Shown here piece by piece: positions 1-10,568 of a stretch of DNA of 64,000 bases; positions within the stretch are counted from its first letter, which is position 1; each line of letters opens with the position of its first letter. Below the pieces are notes generated by a model that worked only from the letters and a program-made list of their open reading frames with translations, was not told the DNA's origin and searched no databases. A program made the position numbers and the translations under genes. Source of the DNA: Polytrichum commune (lineage: Eukaryota > Streptophyta > Polytrichopsida > Polytrichales > Polytrichaceae). The stretch is from assembly GCA_950295325.1 (NCBI GenBank), contig OX485808.1, positions 37,218,527 to 37,282,526 of the forward strand, given 5' to 3'.

Positions 1-360
1 GTTTGGAGCATACTATGAGTTATTGGGGAAGTTGGTGATTGGGTGGCCGACATAGTCCGAGTTCAGGGCGAAGGTAAGATACCAATACGCCACACATATT
101 CCAACTTACTTTCAAAGCAGACAAGTAAAGGATAGCAGAGGTCTTTGTTTTTAATCGAAGCTTTGCTTACAACTCTTTTTATTCTTCAAAAATTCTAACA
201 TACATGACAACACCTCAGGTGTAGTATACAATAAATAACGAGAAGATTTCTCCAAAGTTTTGGCGATCCCTTTGTGAGTTGTTATGGAGCTCTTGAATCC
301 ATGTACTTGTAGACTTCTGAGAATCGGTGCATACTAACCTCGAAGGTATTTTTCGTCTTA

Positions 361-900
361 TCTTTGTCCACCAGTGGAGGATACGTTTTCAGCGGCCTTC
401 AAAACGAACAAGAACTATTTACACCCTGCAACACTCTTGACTTATCCTTGAACTCAACTCGACATTTGGTCGGGAGTTGGTTGTTTTGCATACAATACCT
501 TCCATATTGGGTGAGATTCGGTGCGTTCTTGGAGGTAGTCAGGAGGTTTGAAGGGAAATCTCTGAATCAGGTGTTTTTAAAGGTCATACTTATTTTGGCA
601 TGCCATCAGGAGGTGCTCGTCATTCACCTCCAAGCATGCATCACAGTTGGAAAGAAAGTGTAATTTGATATTGTGTGCAAATCAATCGACGGAAAATCAG
701 CGGGAACCATCTCCAGACAAAAAGTCCCTTTGAGTTAGAATTGCCGACCAAAAGACATGTTGGCATTTTCATCTGTTGTTGATGTTGAAGTAACTTGAGT
801 TCCCTGTTTTTCTTCTGACAACGGTGTGACTTCCACTGCAGTTTCCAGAGACATCAACAACACTCCACCATGGTTTTGCTCACATTGGCAGCTTACAGAT
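361..900 (+). repeat. Diverged repeat, first member
   Basis: This stretch and 2160-2420 share an ordered series of similar strings: TCTTTGTC, then a GACCTTCAA/GGCCTTCAA string followed by AACGAACAA-like and ATGCAACAC-like strings, then TGTTGATGTT, then TGACAACGGTGT and an ACTCCACCATGG/GGCCATGG-like string. It looks like two aged copies of one dispersed sequence. No coding function is recognised. Confidence 0.4.
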
Positions 901-2159
901 CGTTAGGGAGGCCGTTTATGGCGTTGTGGGATTTGGGCGGCGACTAGGGTTAGGTGGTGGAGGTGGCGGTCTTGTTGTTCGGAGCTTTGCAGTTTGAAGG
1001 TTTTTGATGGTTTGTGGTGATTGGGGAGCTTTGGCAATATCGCTATTGTATATTTGAAGTGGTCATGCCATGCGGGCGGGAGTGACATGACGACGACAAT
1101 GTTGGAAGTGTAGTTTGTAAGTTAGCTTGGGTGGGAGGATGGAGGCATGGAGGCGAATGGAGGTTTAGTGGCGGGGTTGCAGTACTTCCGGAACTACGAG
1201 TTGGTCGTCGTGATTCTTAGATTATACTGATGGGGTAACTTACATTCTCTCATTTTTGCATTTCCCTCAATCCCACATGGTTAGTTTGCATGCATTTGGT
1301 CCAAGCAGGGCCGTCGTCTGCACACGCAAACAAAAGATTGAAGCATCGAAAATGTGAATGTGGGGCAAATGGTGAAGGAGAGAATTTAGGGAGGAGATGG
1401 GTACCTCCCTTCCTCCCTCCCTTCCTCTTCTCCTTCATTACCCTCTGTATTGTTTTGATTTCCAGACATACATGAAGCGCCTGTCGTTGTCTCACACCAC
1501 TTGAGGTCAAGCTCAAGGTTGTAAATTTGGTGGGCCAAGGTAAAAGACCTTCGCCCTAACATGCGCCTAAGATGATGGAACTTTGTCTTTAAAGGTTGGT
1601 TTCCGCTTATTTTGGATTGAAATTCAAGTTCAAGCTTGTGTTCAAGTCGAAGTTTGACAATTACAAGTTCAAGTTCTGGCCCGAACTTGAAAATCCTTTC
1701 AAAACAAGAAGGAACGAAGTTGCTTTGACCATGTTACAAACAAACAAACGTTCATACTCTTTCACCTTGGCACACTAAACTTGCAAGCTTGCCCACCTCG
1801 AGCTCAAGATCCAAGTATGTGGTTGGTCTTTCACGCAGGTGACTGACTGGTGAGGGGTATGGAGAGAGATGGTTCTTCTGTTGCAACTCATTGCACTTGC
1901 ATACCTAATAGTAGGTGCAGGCTGTAGAGTAGGACTTATATGCATATATCCTACAGTTATGTCGGAGAAGCTCCTTGCAATGGAAATACATATGTGGTAA
2001 AGCTTCCTCCGACCAGGTTTTAGAGAAAAGCATGTTACAAGAGGAGAAACGATGGACTTTATGTGCTTGATCGGCACACTAGTGTATTGTGCAAGCCTAT
2101 CTAGGCTTCAATGTACATAGGCTTCAAAGGTCGTCTTTGTTTGATCTTTGTCTCTATCT

Positions 2160-2420
2160 TATCTTTGTCTATGATTCTGTCGGTGTAGCAAATACTTTTA
2201 GTGACCTTCAAGTCTAAAATGAACAACAACTACACTATGCAACACACTATCATGTTCATTTTTGTTGATGTTATAATTTGACAAGCTTCCGGTTTGTCTT
2301 TTGACAACGGTGTTGATCTCCAGGTTGGCCATGGTGGTTGGTGTGTAAGTGGTGATTGGAGGGGGAATGGCCATTGCGAGGTTTGTTTGGGCTGGTGATT
2401 TGCAACTCATGGTCCCATGT
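2160..2420 (+). repeat. Diverged repeat, second member
   Basis: Shorter partner of the sequence at 361-900, with the same order of shared short strings but many differences. The part around 2218-2310 is also where copies A and B of the segmental duplication differ most. Confidence 0.35.
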
Positions 2421-4763
2421 ATACATGTAAGCTTGAATAGGAGCTACATAGTATTGTGGATTGAAATATTGACCTCAAAAACTTTTGGCAGTTGCACGAA
2501 GTAATTTTGTTACTTAAAATCCCATTCCAACAAACCGTGAACGGTGATTCTTGGAGGTATATTTCGTCCAATTTGGATCCAATTGTACCACATTAGGCAA
2601 TCACTTATGATATATGTTTATCTTGTGTGTTAATTTTTGTGACTTAATAATTATTATAATCATGATGATAATGTTATTGAGTTAATATCTAATAAATATT
2701 TTACCAAGACATAAAACATATTAGTTTGGATATTCAATAAAACTTTGACATATTGTAATACTATGAATGCATTCTAATATTAATTATTTCATACATCTAT
2801 GAAGACCTCTTCCACTTGTGAGTGATCATTTTTAAGCTTCTAATTCTAAGATCTTCAATTGATATTTCATACCATCTAATCAATTTATTGGATGTGGCAT
2901 TTTGAGGGATATAGACAACATATTTTAATTGTTGGCAAATAGTTCACAGGACGGTTATAATCACAATATGAAACAATGTAGAGCTTTGAAATGTGTATCT
3001 TAGAGTGAAAGAATATCCTTAATGAATGTGTTGTTTAGGGATTCGCAAGGTTGATGAATAAGATGGCCTAACTTTGAGCTTATTTTGATTGGTGTTGACA
3101 GCAAGAGTTAGTTGAAGTTTGAAATGGAATCAAGTCTTAGTACATCTTCAAATTTACACAGGTTAAGAGGTACACATCTTCAACCACATACCTCTATATT
3201 TGCATGTGACATAGCATGTTCAATGTGATTTCAATGAGTTTGGCATGTGGTATGGCTCACTTGAGGAATAATTATTAGAATCAAGATCATATTTGATTAT
3301 GGTACTTATTGTACAACTTGTAAACATGTTTCTACAATATAAACCAACACCAATGATTATGTGACAATGACAAAAATGGTAAGAGAAAGTCAATGGTGTC
3401 TTAATTGACATGACAGAGGACGTTGGCTTTGAATTGTACATGTGTTGTACACAAGTAATGGTCGGGTTATTTTCTAATGGAGATGAATTTTTAATGGAGA
3501 ATAAATCATAAGTTGTTCCCTAGTCTTGATCCTTGAAATGATTTGGAATTTCAAAACCAATCGCCAATGCGTTGTTTCCCTAGAGCTTGTCAAATGATTA
3601 TTATTGTACTTAATATAATAGAGTCCAAAGAAAAAAATGATTTGAAAAATTACATGAGACGTAGTCAAGGAGGTTCTATTGGCATTGGCCTCTACTAGGA
3701 TTTGCATGTTAAATTTTGTAATAAAGCCAAACATAATATTATTTTAGATATCAAGTATTTTTGGACAAAAATGATAATTAGTCAAGTTTGAGAAATAAAT
3801 GAGTCCCTAGGTGGGAATGAAACAATCATGAAAGTCATGCGGATTAGAGTTAGTGTAGTGTTTAGTACACAATAGGGTTTATACTAGTTGTTGAAATATT
3901 TGTTGGCCATGCTTTAAGGTTTGGTCATTGCCTCCACTTTGGTGGTTGGTCACTTTTCCATTACCTTAGTGCTTTTCATTTCTTAGTGAACTCACGACAT
4001 TCCTGTACCGTAACAAATTTATTAATAGCCATAACATATTAAAATTACTCAATGTTCCCACCTTTAGGCATAGGCTAATGTAATCCTTAAGTGTATTCAA
4101 CCCCGACGCTATGTTCAACCATTACATATTGACATATTTAATGTAGTTTCACAAAAATGACTATGGTGTCATTATGTATCATGCTTATGTTTTCTTGCAC
4201 TTTGTCTCACTAAAAGAAATTTTTGACATCTTGAACATTGTACGGAAAACTTATCCGATTTCATAGCCATTCAAACATGTTTGAATAGCTCTTCACGATG
4301 TAAGATGGCAGTTTTGTGGGCCTCTTACAACTTTTAGCTAAAGGCAATCGGGTTGAGGTCCACATGCTTAGTTTTGTAACCCCATTACAACAAAAGTTTG
4401 TGGCATGACCCTGCTATGTTAAAATGCGTTTGATTCACCTAATGTGGACTTCTATTTGGAAACACTCTAATCTATCCTTAAATTATTATTTTTAGGTTTT
4501 ATGAAGTGTACTTGAAGTGGGAATCTTAAAAAAAATCATTTGTCCTTGAAAGACTACACTAAATATATCAATTAGTGAGGGTGGTTTTAACTTAATTCAC
4601 ATGCATAATCTAGCCAAATCTCAAAGTTACGTAGGGCTAAAGTTGCTACTAAGTGACATTAACATCATGACTACGGTAAATTCTATGCTCATTCACCATA
4701 GATTTCAAGAGAAATAGCGTTGCTTGTGATTAGTGCGTGCCACATGCTTGTTAGTGAATAATG

Positions 4764-4851
4764 CCAAGTGCCAATACATTTAGTGAGTAGCGCCAAGTGC
4801 CGATATTTTCATACCAAGTGCCGGTACTTAAAGTGACTATTGCCAAGTGCC
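4764..4851 (+). promoter_or_regulatory. Four CCAAGTGCC boxes upstream of the receptor gene
   Basis: The nonamer CCAAGTGCC occurs at 4764, 4793, 4814 and 4843, spaced 29, 21 and 29 bp, about 280-370 bp before the receptor start codon. Boxes 1, 2 and 4 sit in a longer repeat in which a string like TAGTGANTA precedes the box. All four are kept in copy B. The position suggests a cis-regulatory cluster, but it could be only a short tandem repeat. Confidence 0.35.
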
Positions 4852-5129
4852 GAGATGATCAATGCCTCCTAATCTTTGATCTGAGATCTTTTGGTGGCAT
4901 TAATTCATAGCATGAATGAATTTAGTATCACATTCACTAATTCCCCACACTCACTAATTGGTATATTTAGTGTAGTATACATTGAGAAACTAGATGTGGA
5001 TGACCTTCTAAATTGAACTTTTGCTACACTTTTGTAAGTTATGTTACGTTCCTTGATATCACACATTTGGAAACTTGTGAAATTTGTGATATAGAGTTTT
5101 GAAGACTTCCAATTGGCAATCATTGCATC
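4852..5129 (+). promoter_or_regulatory. Proximal upstream region of receptor gene, copy A
   Basis: AT-rich leader before the start codon at 5130. I see no clear TATA box; AGTATACATTG near 4975 and GTGATATAGAG near 5090 are weak candidates. The sequence appears identical to the matching region of copy B (46011-46288). Confidence 0.3.
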
Positions 5130-8100
5130 ATGGACGAGGACTTCATGCCATTGGTGGTCCGATGCTCAAGAAAAACGAAGAAGTTGATGCGAGGATCAAA
5201 TTTGTTGAATGAAAACGAATGTGTGCACATGACAAACATATCATCTCTTCTTGTGGAGGGTATCCAAAATATGGTGAAAACTTTACATGGCAAGGTCAAG
5301 CTTGGATCAAGCATGGAGGACTTGTATCGAGTTATGAAGAGAGTTGAGGTAATAATCCAAGATTGTGGTAGGGTTGATTGGGTTCATGCATCATTATGGC
5401 AAATGGACAATGAAGAAGAGTTTCGAGAGGTACTTGAAGAGTTGAAATGCAATTTTGACACAATGTGTGGCCAATTTCAATCAATGGGTATAAGTGTACA
5501 TGGCCTTCAAGAATCCATCAACTTCAGTCCAATCAAATCTTTGGAGGTGGAGAAAGACCAAAAGGCTTTGAAGGCCCGTTTGTTGGCACGTATTCAAGCG
5601 ACAAAAGAATCTCCCGAAGAGCAAGAGATTGTGAAGCATGCTCATAAGCGGTTGATTTGTCGAAGGGATGGAGAAGGCGTTGAGTTGGATGTTGCTAATT
5701 TTCCCACATATCATTGGAGTCCCGAATTGACAACATCATTGGGCAACGGTGCCGTTGGACAAGTATATATGACAAAGTGTTTTGGCCTAGATGTTGCAGT
5801 GAAGGCTTTCAAAAAGGTCGATGAAAGAAACAACTCTATAGCAGATGCAAATTTAAAAAAGGAAGTGGGCGTTTTAGCAGGGTTGAGCCATCCCAATATT
5901 ATTAAGTTTATTTGTTGTGGTGAAATCTTGGACGACCAAAACTTTGGGAATTACATAGCGATGGAAAAAATGGACAAAAACCTTGCAAATCTTTTGGACA
6001 ACAAGACTTTGAGAAGATCTTATCTCGTTACCATTGATATCATGATGCAAATTGCAAGAGGTTTGTTTTACCTTCACGACATGAAAGTTGCTCATCGTGA
6101 TTTGAAACCTGAAAATGTCCTTGTCAACTTTTGGGGGGACTCTAAGTTGGATGGGATGGGTTATGTGAAAGTGAAGTTGGCGGACTTTGGAATTGCGAAA
6201 ATCGAAGCCAAGGATGTGTACGAGGAGCCAACTTCGGGAAAGTTAGGAACGCTTGGGTATAGAGCTCCGGAGACGTTTCTCAAAGATGGCAAGACAAATG
6301 CTTTCAAAAGCGATGTATTTAGTTTTGCCATGTTATGTTCATATGTTCTGACCAGAACGAATCCATTTGAAGGAATAACTCCATCCTCTATGAAAAAGAG
6401 TATGGAGGATGGAGAACGACCAAAGTTGCCCCTTGATTGCCCTAAGTCCTTGGCATCTTTGATAAAACAATGTTGGCGTCTACAACCGTCAGAAAGGCCA
6501 ACATTTGAACATATTTGTATAGGGCTTGGCAAAGTAAAAGGGGAGCTTTTGGAGAGTACCCAAAAGATATCCAAGGGTAGGATGAATCTTAACACCTTTG
6601 GGCAAGATGGATTCTATTTGCTTCAAGCTCTTGTATCTTGTTTTTGGTTGTGGTTCCAAGTGATGCTAAATTGGATGAGAGCATGTGTTTGGTTTGTGTC
6701 GGGAAAGACGAACATTGTGGATCATGTGAACATTCCCGCTAATACATATGCAAACGAAGGAGAATGCAATGTGTTAGTTGGATCCATACATTGCATGGAA
6801 CTCACGAGGACAAGGGCTCAAAATAATGTTGTAGGGGAGCTTGTTGGTATGGACAAAAGAATGTCAAAGGTGATGATAGAATTGGATAAACACTCGATAG
6901 TGGTCATCATCGGGATGGGTGGAATGGGGAAAACCACTTTAGCAAAATATGTGATGGAGCATATCCGCCAAGAATTTGTTGTATCATGCTTCACCTTCAT
7001 GAAAGCCCAAGGATGTGGTACTTTAGAAATATTGAAAGATATATTAAGCAACCTAGGAGTGAATCCCAAGAATGGGATTGACATTGAACAAGGGAGGGGA
7101 CTTCTCAAGGAAATTATCACCAAGCAAAGAACTCTCATGGTTCTAGATGACATTGGTAGTGTAGATCAAATCCATGAATTGATGGGTCTTGAGATCTTCA
7201 AAGCGGCCCCTATAAAGAACAAAATGATCATCACAACTCGTGATTGGGGCCTTGTCAAAAGTCTTGAAGATGCTCGACGAGTGGATATGGATGAGCTGAA
7301 CTTGGATGAAGCTATGAATTTGTTTACTTTGCATGTTTGTGACCATCAAAGGATATTTGAAATACCACGTCATGTGGAAGACATAGCCAAAAGAATTGTG
7401 GAAACTTGTAGGGGGCTTCCTTTAAGCTTGAAGGTTGTGGGTTCCACACTACGTGGAATGGATCGCGTACGCATATGGATGAGGACTTTGCAAAGGCTAC
7501 GAAGGGCAAGATCGTTAGGTTCAGGAAACGATATGGAGCTTTGGCAATGCTTACAAGTAAGTTTTGACGACCTCAAGCATGATGAAGATAAGAACATGTT
7601 TCTGGACATATGTTGTTTTCTTAGCAAAGAGATATTTGTGCAAGGTATGTTAAAAGTCGAAAGTGCTTTGCAAATATGGAGCAACATCAACAAAAACCCT
7701 AAAGAATCCTTGAAACGTCTTGAAGATATATCTTTGGTCAAGATTGGCGAAAATGGAGGCTTGGAAATGCATGACCAATTACGAGATATGGGCCGCATGA
7801 TTGTGGAAACACAGTCTGGCTATATGGGCACGCGTTTGTGGAACATACATGCCACAAAATGGAATGAGGAAATTGGAAAAGATATGAGGCGCATGGAAAG
7901 TCTTTCCTACAATGAGCCAACAAAGGAGGTCAAATACATGGACATGAAGGAACCATTGCCTTCTCTTCGATTGTTCAACTATCAAGGGTGTGAAAGTTTG
8001 ATATCAATAGGACCTATTGTGAACCATTCAAAGCATCTTAGTTGTTTGCTGGTGAATTGTAAACAAACAAACATCGCGCCTGGTAGTGCACAAATGCAAA

Positions 8101-10568
8101 ATCCAATCTCTTCTGTGAAATGGGAAAATCATGTCCATTTGAAGGTTTTGGTGATAGAGGGTGTATCCACCTTGGAAGCATTGCCTAACAACATTTATGG
8201 GTTGGTATCATTGTATAAATTGGCGATACTAGGGTGTTATAAATTTCAAGACTTACCAGAGACCATAGGATCTCTATCCTCTTTGAGAGAACTAAATTTA
8301 GGTGGATGTATGAGATTGGAAAATATCCCTATACAAGTTGGCAACTTGACCTCTTTGACCACCCTCGAGTTACATCATTGTGAGGGCTTGAAGGAAATAC
8401 CGGCGGCTTTGGGTAATTTGACGTCCTTGACCACCTTGGATTTGAGGGGTTGTACGGGCTTGAAGGAGATACCGGAGGCGTTGGGGACTTTGACCTCGCT
8501 GACCAAATTCAATTTATCTGGTTGTACGGGCTTGAAGGAGATACCAGAGGCGTTGGGGACTTTGACCTCATTGACCACGCTGTATTTATCTCATTGTAGA
8601 GGCTTGAAGGGGATACCGGAGGCGTTGGGGACTTTGACCTCCTTGACCAACTTGGATTTGTGGGGTTGTATGGGCTTGAAGGAGATACCGGAGGCGTTGT
8701 GGACTTTGACCTTGCTGACCAAATTCAATTTATCTGGTTGTACGGGCTTGAAGGAGATATCGGAGGCGTTGGGGACTTTGACCTCCTTGACCAACTTGGA
8801 TTTGTGGGGTTGTACAGGCTTGAAGGAGATACCGGAGGCGTTGGGGACTTTGACCTCCTTGACCAACTTGGATTTGAGGGGTTGTACAGGCTTGAAGGAG
8901 ATACCGGAGGCGTTGGGGACTTTGACCTCCTTGACCAGCTTGGATTTGAGGGGTTGTACAGGCTTGAAGGAGATACCGGAGGCGTTGGGGACTTTGACCT
9001 CGCTGACCAAATTCAATTTATCTGGTTGTACGGGCTTGAAGGAGATACCGGAGGCGTTGGGGATTTTGACCTCCTTGACCACGTTGGATTTGAGGGGTTG
9101 TAAAAGCTTGAAAGAGATACCAAAGGCGTTGGGGACTTTGACCTCCTTGACCACGTTGTATTTATCTCATTGTAGAGGCTTGAAGGGGATACCGGAGGCG
9201 TTGGGGACTTTGACCTCCTTGACCAACTTGGATTTGAGGGGTTGTACGGGCTTGAAGGAGATACCGGAGGCGTTGGGGACTTTGACCTCTTTGACCAACT
9301 TGGATTTGAGGGGATGTACGGGCTTGAAGGAGATACCGGAGGTGTTGGGGACTTTGACCTCGCTCACCACTTTGGATTTGAGTGGTTGTACTGGTTTGAA
9401 ACAGATACCGAAGGCGTTGGATAACTTAACCTCCTTGATCACCTTGGATTTGAGTGGTTGTACGGGCTTGAAGGAGATACCGGAGGCATTGGGGACTCTG
9501 ACCTCCTTGACCACCTTGGATTTGAGGGGTTGTACGGGCTTGAAGGAGATACCGGAGGCGTTGGGGACTTTTTCCTCATTGACCACCTTGGATTTGAGTG
9601 GTTGGACGGGCTTGAAGGAGATACCGGAGGCGTTGGGGACTTTGACATCCTTGACCACCTTGGATTTGAGGGGTTGTACGGGCTTGAAGGAGATACCGGA
9701 CGCGTTGGGGACTTTGACGTCATTGACCACCTTGGATTTGTGGGGTTGTAAAGGCTTGAAGAAGATGCCGGAGGCGTTGGGGACTTTGACCTCCTTGACC
9801 ACGTTGTATTTATATGGTTGTACGGGCTTGAAGGAGATACCGGAGGCGTTGGGGACTTTGACGTCATTGACCACCTTGGATTTGTGGGGTTGTAAAGGCT
9901 TGAAGAAGATACCGGAGGCGTTGGGGACTTTGACCTCCTTGACCACGTTGTATTTATCTGGTTGTACGGGCTTGAAGGAGATACCGGAGGCGTTGGGGAC
10001 TTTGACCTCCTTGACCACGTTGTATTTATCTGGTTGTACGGGCTTGAAGGAGATACCGGAGGCGTTGGGGACTTTGACGTCATTGACCACGTTGTATTTG
10101 AGTGGTTGTACGGGCTTGAAGGAGATACCGGAGGTGTTGGGGACTTTGACCTCCTTGACGAGGTTGGGTTTGAGTGGTTGTACGGGCTTGAAGGAGATAC
10201 CGGAGGAGTTGGGGACTTTGACCTCCTTGACCACCTTGGATTTGCGTGGTTGTACGGGCTTGAAGGAGATACCAGAGGCGTTGGGGACTTTGACCTCCTT
10301 GACCACGTTGTATTTATCTGGTTGTACGGGCTTGAAGGAGATACCGGAGGCGTTGGGGACTTTGACCTCCTTGACCACGTTGGATTTGAGTGGTTGTGTA
10401 CGGTTGAGGGAGATACCGGAGGCGTTGGGGACTTTGACCTCACTGACCAACTTCAATTTATCTGGTTGTACGGGCTTGAAGGAGATACCGGAGGCGTTGG
10501 GGACTTTGACCGCGCTGTGTGAGCCCAAAAGGGTGCCCACATTTAGTCTTAGACCCTTGAAACGTTAG
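5130..10568 (+). CDS. Kinase-NB-ARC-LRR immune receptor, copy A, array interrupted
   Basis: Frame of 1812 codons. Residues 1-190 are a helical N-terminal region. A protein kinase domain follows (about 200-470): glycine loop GNGAVG from 205, VAVK lysine 225, HRD 322-324, DFG 352-354, so all key catalytic residues are present. A Trp-rich hydrophobic stretch lies at 495-523. The NB-ARC domain has P-loop GMGGMGKTT 595-603, kinase-2 LDD 672-674, GLPL 762-765 and MHD 880-882; the kinase-2 and MHD contexts look TIR-NLR-like. From 1004 come about 33 LRRs of 24 residues. At 10518 the array enters a foreign insertion and stops 17 codons later. Such proteins are expected to be cytosolic or membrane-associated pathogen sensors acting by nucleotide-dependent oligomerisation, with a kinase head instead of TIR or coiled coil. 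Whether this copy works depends on whether the insertion is spliced out. Start chosen at the ATG conserved in copy B. Confidence 0.85.
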   Translation: MDEDFMPLVVRCSRKTKKLMRGSNLLNENECVHMTNISSLLVEGIQNMVKTLHGKVKLGSSMEDLYRVMKRVEVIIQDCGRVDWVHASLWQMDNEEEFREVLEELKCNFDTMCGQFQSMGISVHGLQESINFSPIKSLEVEKDQKALKARLLARIQATKESPEEQEIVKHAHKRLICRRDGEGVELDVANFPTYHWSPELTTSLGNGAVGQVYMTKCFGLDVAVKAFKKVDERNNSIADANLKKEVGVLAGLSHPNIIKFICCGEILDDQNFGNYIAMEKMDKNLANLLDNKTLRRSYLVTIDIMMQIARGLFYLHDMKVAHRDLKPENVLVNFWGDSKLDGMGYVKVKLADFGIAKIEAKDVYEEPTSGKLGTLGYRAPETFLKDGKTNAFKSDVFSFAMLCSYVLTRTNPFEGITPSSMKKSMEDGERPKLPLDCPKSLASLIKQCWRLQPSERPTFEHICIGLGKVKGELLESTQKISKGRMNLNTFGQDGFYLLQALVSCFWLWFQVMLNWMRACVWFVSGKTNIVDHVNIPANTYANEGECNVLVGSIHCMELTRTRAQNNVVGELVGMDKRMSKVMIELDKHSIVVIIGMGGMGKTTLAKYVMEHIRQEFVVSCFTFMKAQGCGTLEILKDILSNLGVNPKNGIDIEQGRGLLKEIITKQRTLMVLDDIGSVDQIHELMGLEIFKAAPIKNKMIITTRDWGLVKSLEDARRVDMDELNLDEAMNLFTLHVCDHQRIFEIPRHVEDIAKRIVETCRGLPLSLKVVGSTLRGMDRVRIWMRTLQRLRRARSLGSGNDMELWQCLQVSFDDLKHDEDKNMFLDICCFLSKEIFVQGMLKVESALQIWSNINKNPKESLKRLEDISLVKIGENGGLEMHDQLRDMGRMIVETQSGYMGTRLWNIHATKWNEEIGKDMRRMESLSYNEPTKEVKYMDMKEPLPSLRLFNYQGCESLISIGPIVNHSKHLSCLLVNCKQTNIAPGSAQMQNPISSVKWENHVHLKVLVIEGVSTLEALPNNIYGLVSLYKLAILGCYKFQDLPETIGSLSSLRELNLGGCMRLENIPIQVGNLTSLTTLELHHCEGLKEIPAALGNLTSLTTLDLRGCTGLKEIPEALGTLTSLTKFNLSGCTGLKEIPEALGTLTSLTTLYLSHCRGLKGIPEALGTLTSLTNLDLWGCMGLKEIPEALWTLTLLTKFNLSGCTGLKEISEALGTLTSLTNLDLWGCTGLKEIPEALGTLTSLTNLDLRGCTGLKEIPEALGTLTSLTSLDLRGCTGLKEIPEALGTLTSLTKFNLSGCTGLKEIPEALGILTSLTTLDLRGCKSLKEIPKALGTLTSLTTLYLSHCRGLKGIPEALGTLTSLTNLDLRGCTGLKEIPEALGTLTSLTNLDLRGCTGLKEIPEVLGTLTSLTTLDLSGCTGLKQIPKALDNLTSLITLDLSGCTGLKEIPEALGTLTSLTTLDLRGCTGLKEIPEALGTFSSLTTLDLSGWTGLKEIPEALGTLTSLTTLDLRGCTGLKEIPDALGTLTSLTTLDLWGCKGLKKMPEALGTLTSLTTLYLYGCTGLKEIPEALGTLTSLTTLDLWGCKGLKKIPEALGTLTSLTTLYLSGCTGLKEIPEALGTLTSLTTLYLSGCTGLKEIPEALGTLTSLTTLYLSGCTGLKEIPEVLGTLTSLTRLGLSGCTGLKEIPEELGTLTSLTTLDLRGCTGLKEIPEALGTLTSLTTLYLSGCTGLKEIPEALGTLTSLTTLDLSGCVRLREIPEALGTLTSLTNFNLSGCTGLKEIPEALGTLTALCEPKRVPTFSLRPLKR
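8340..10517 (+). repeat. 72-bp LRR-coding tandem array, copy A part 1
   Basis: About 30 tandem 72-bp units, each coding one 24-residue LRR with a first half like LTSLTTLDLSGC and a second half like TGLKEIPEALGT. Many units are nearly identical at the DNA level. The last part (about 9650-10517) reappears with small changes to the right of the insertion, at about 12900-13815. Confidence 0.9.

Larger units (their letters stand above)
1..4763. other. Upstream non-coding DNA, copy A
   Basis: No gene recognised. The longest forward frame (about 99 codons near 364-663) is also in copy B but resembles nothing known to me. From about 2450 on the DNA is AT-rich with many stops. Compared with copy B (41158-45922) there are a few tens of single-base differences, clustered near 2218-2310 and 2590-3000, plus one-base indels near 283 and in the G run near 950. 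The last difference I see before the gene is at 4566. Confidence 0.6.

Noticed and set aside
364-663. 99-codon frame in the upstream region, present in both copies
   Set aside because: It has no recognised domain and lies in a diverged dispersed repeat; its presence in both copies follows from the duplication and is not evidence of coding.
8340-10517. Regular direct repeats that could suggest a CRISPR array or satellite DNA
   Set aside because: The repeats are contiguous coding units in frame with the receptor, with no unique spacers.
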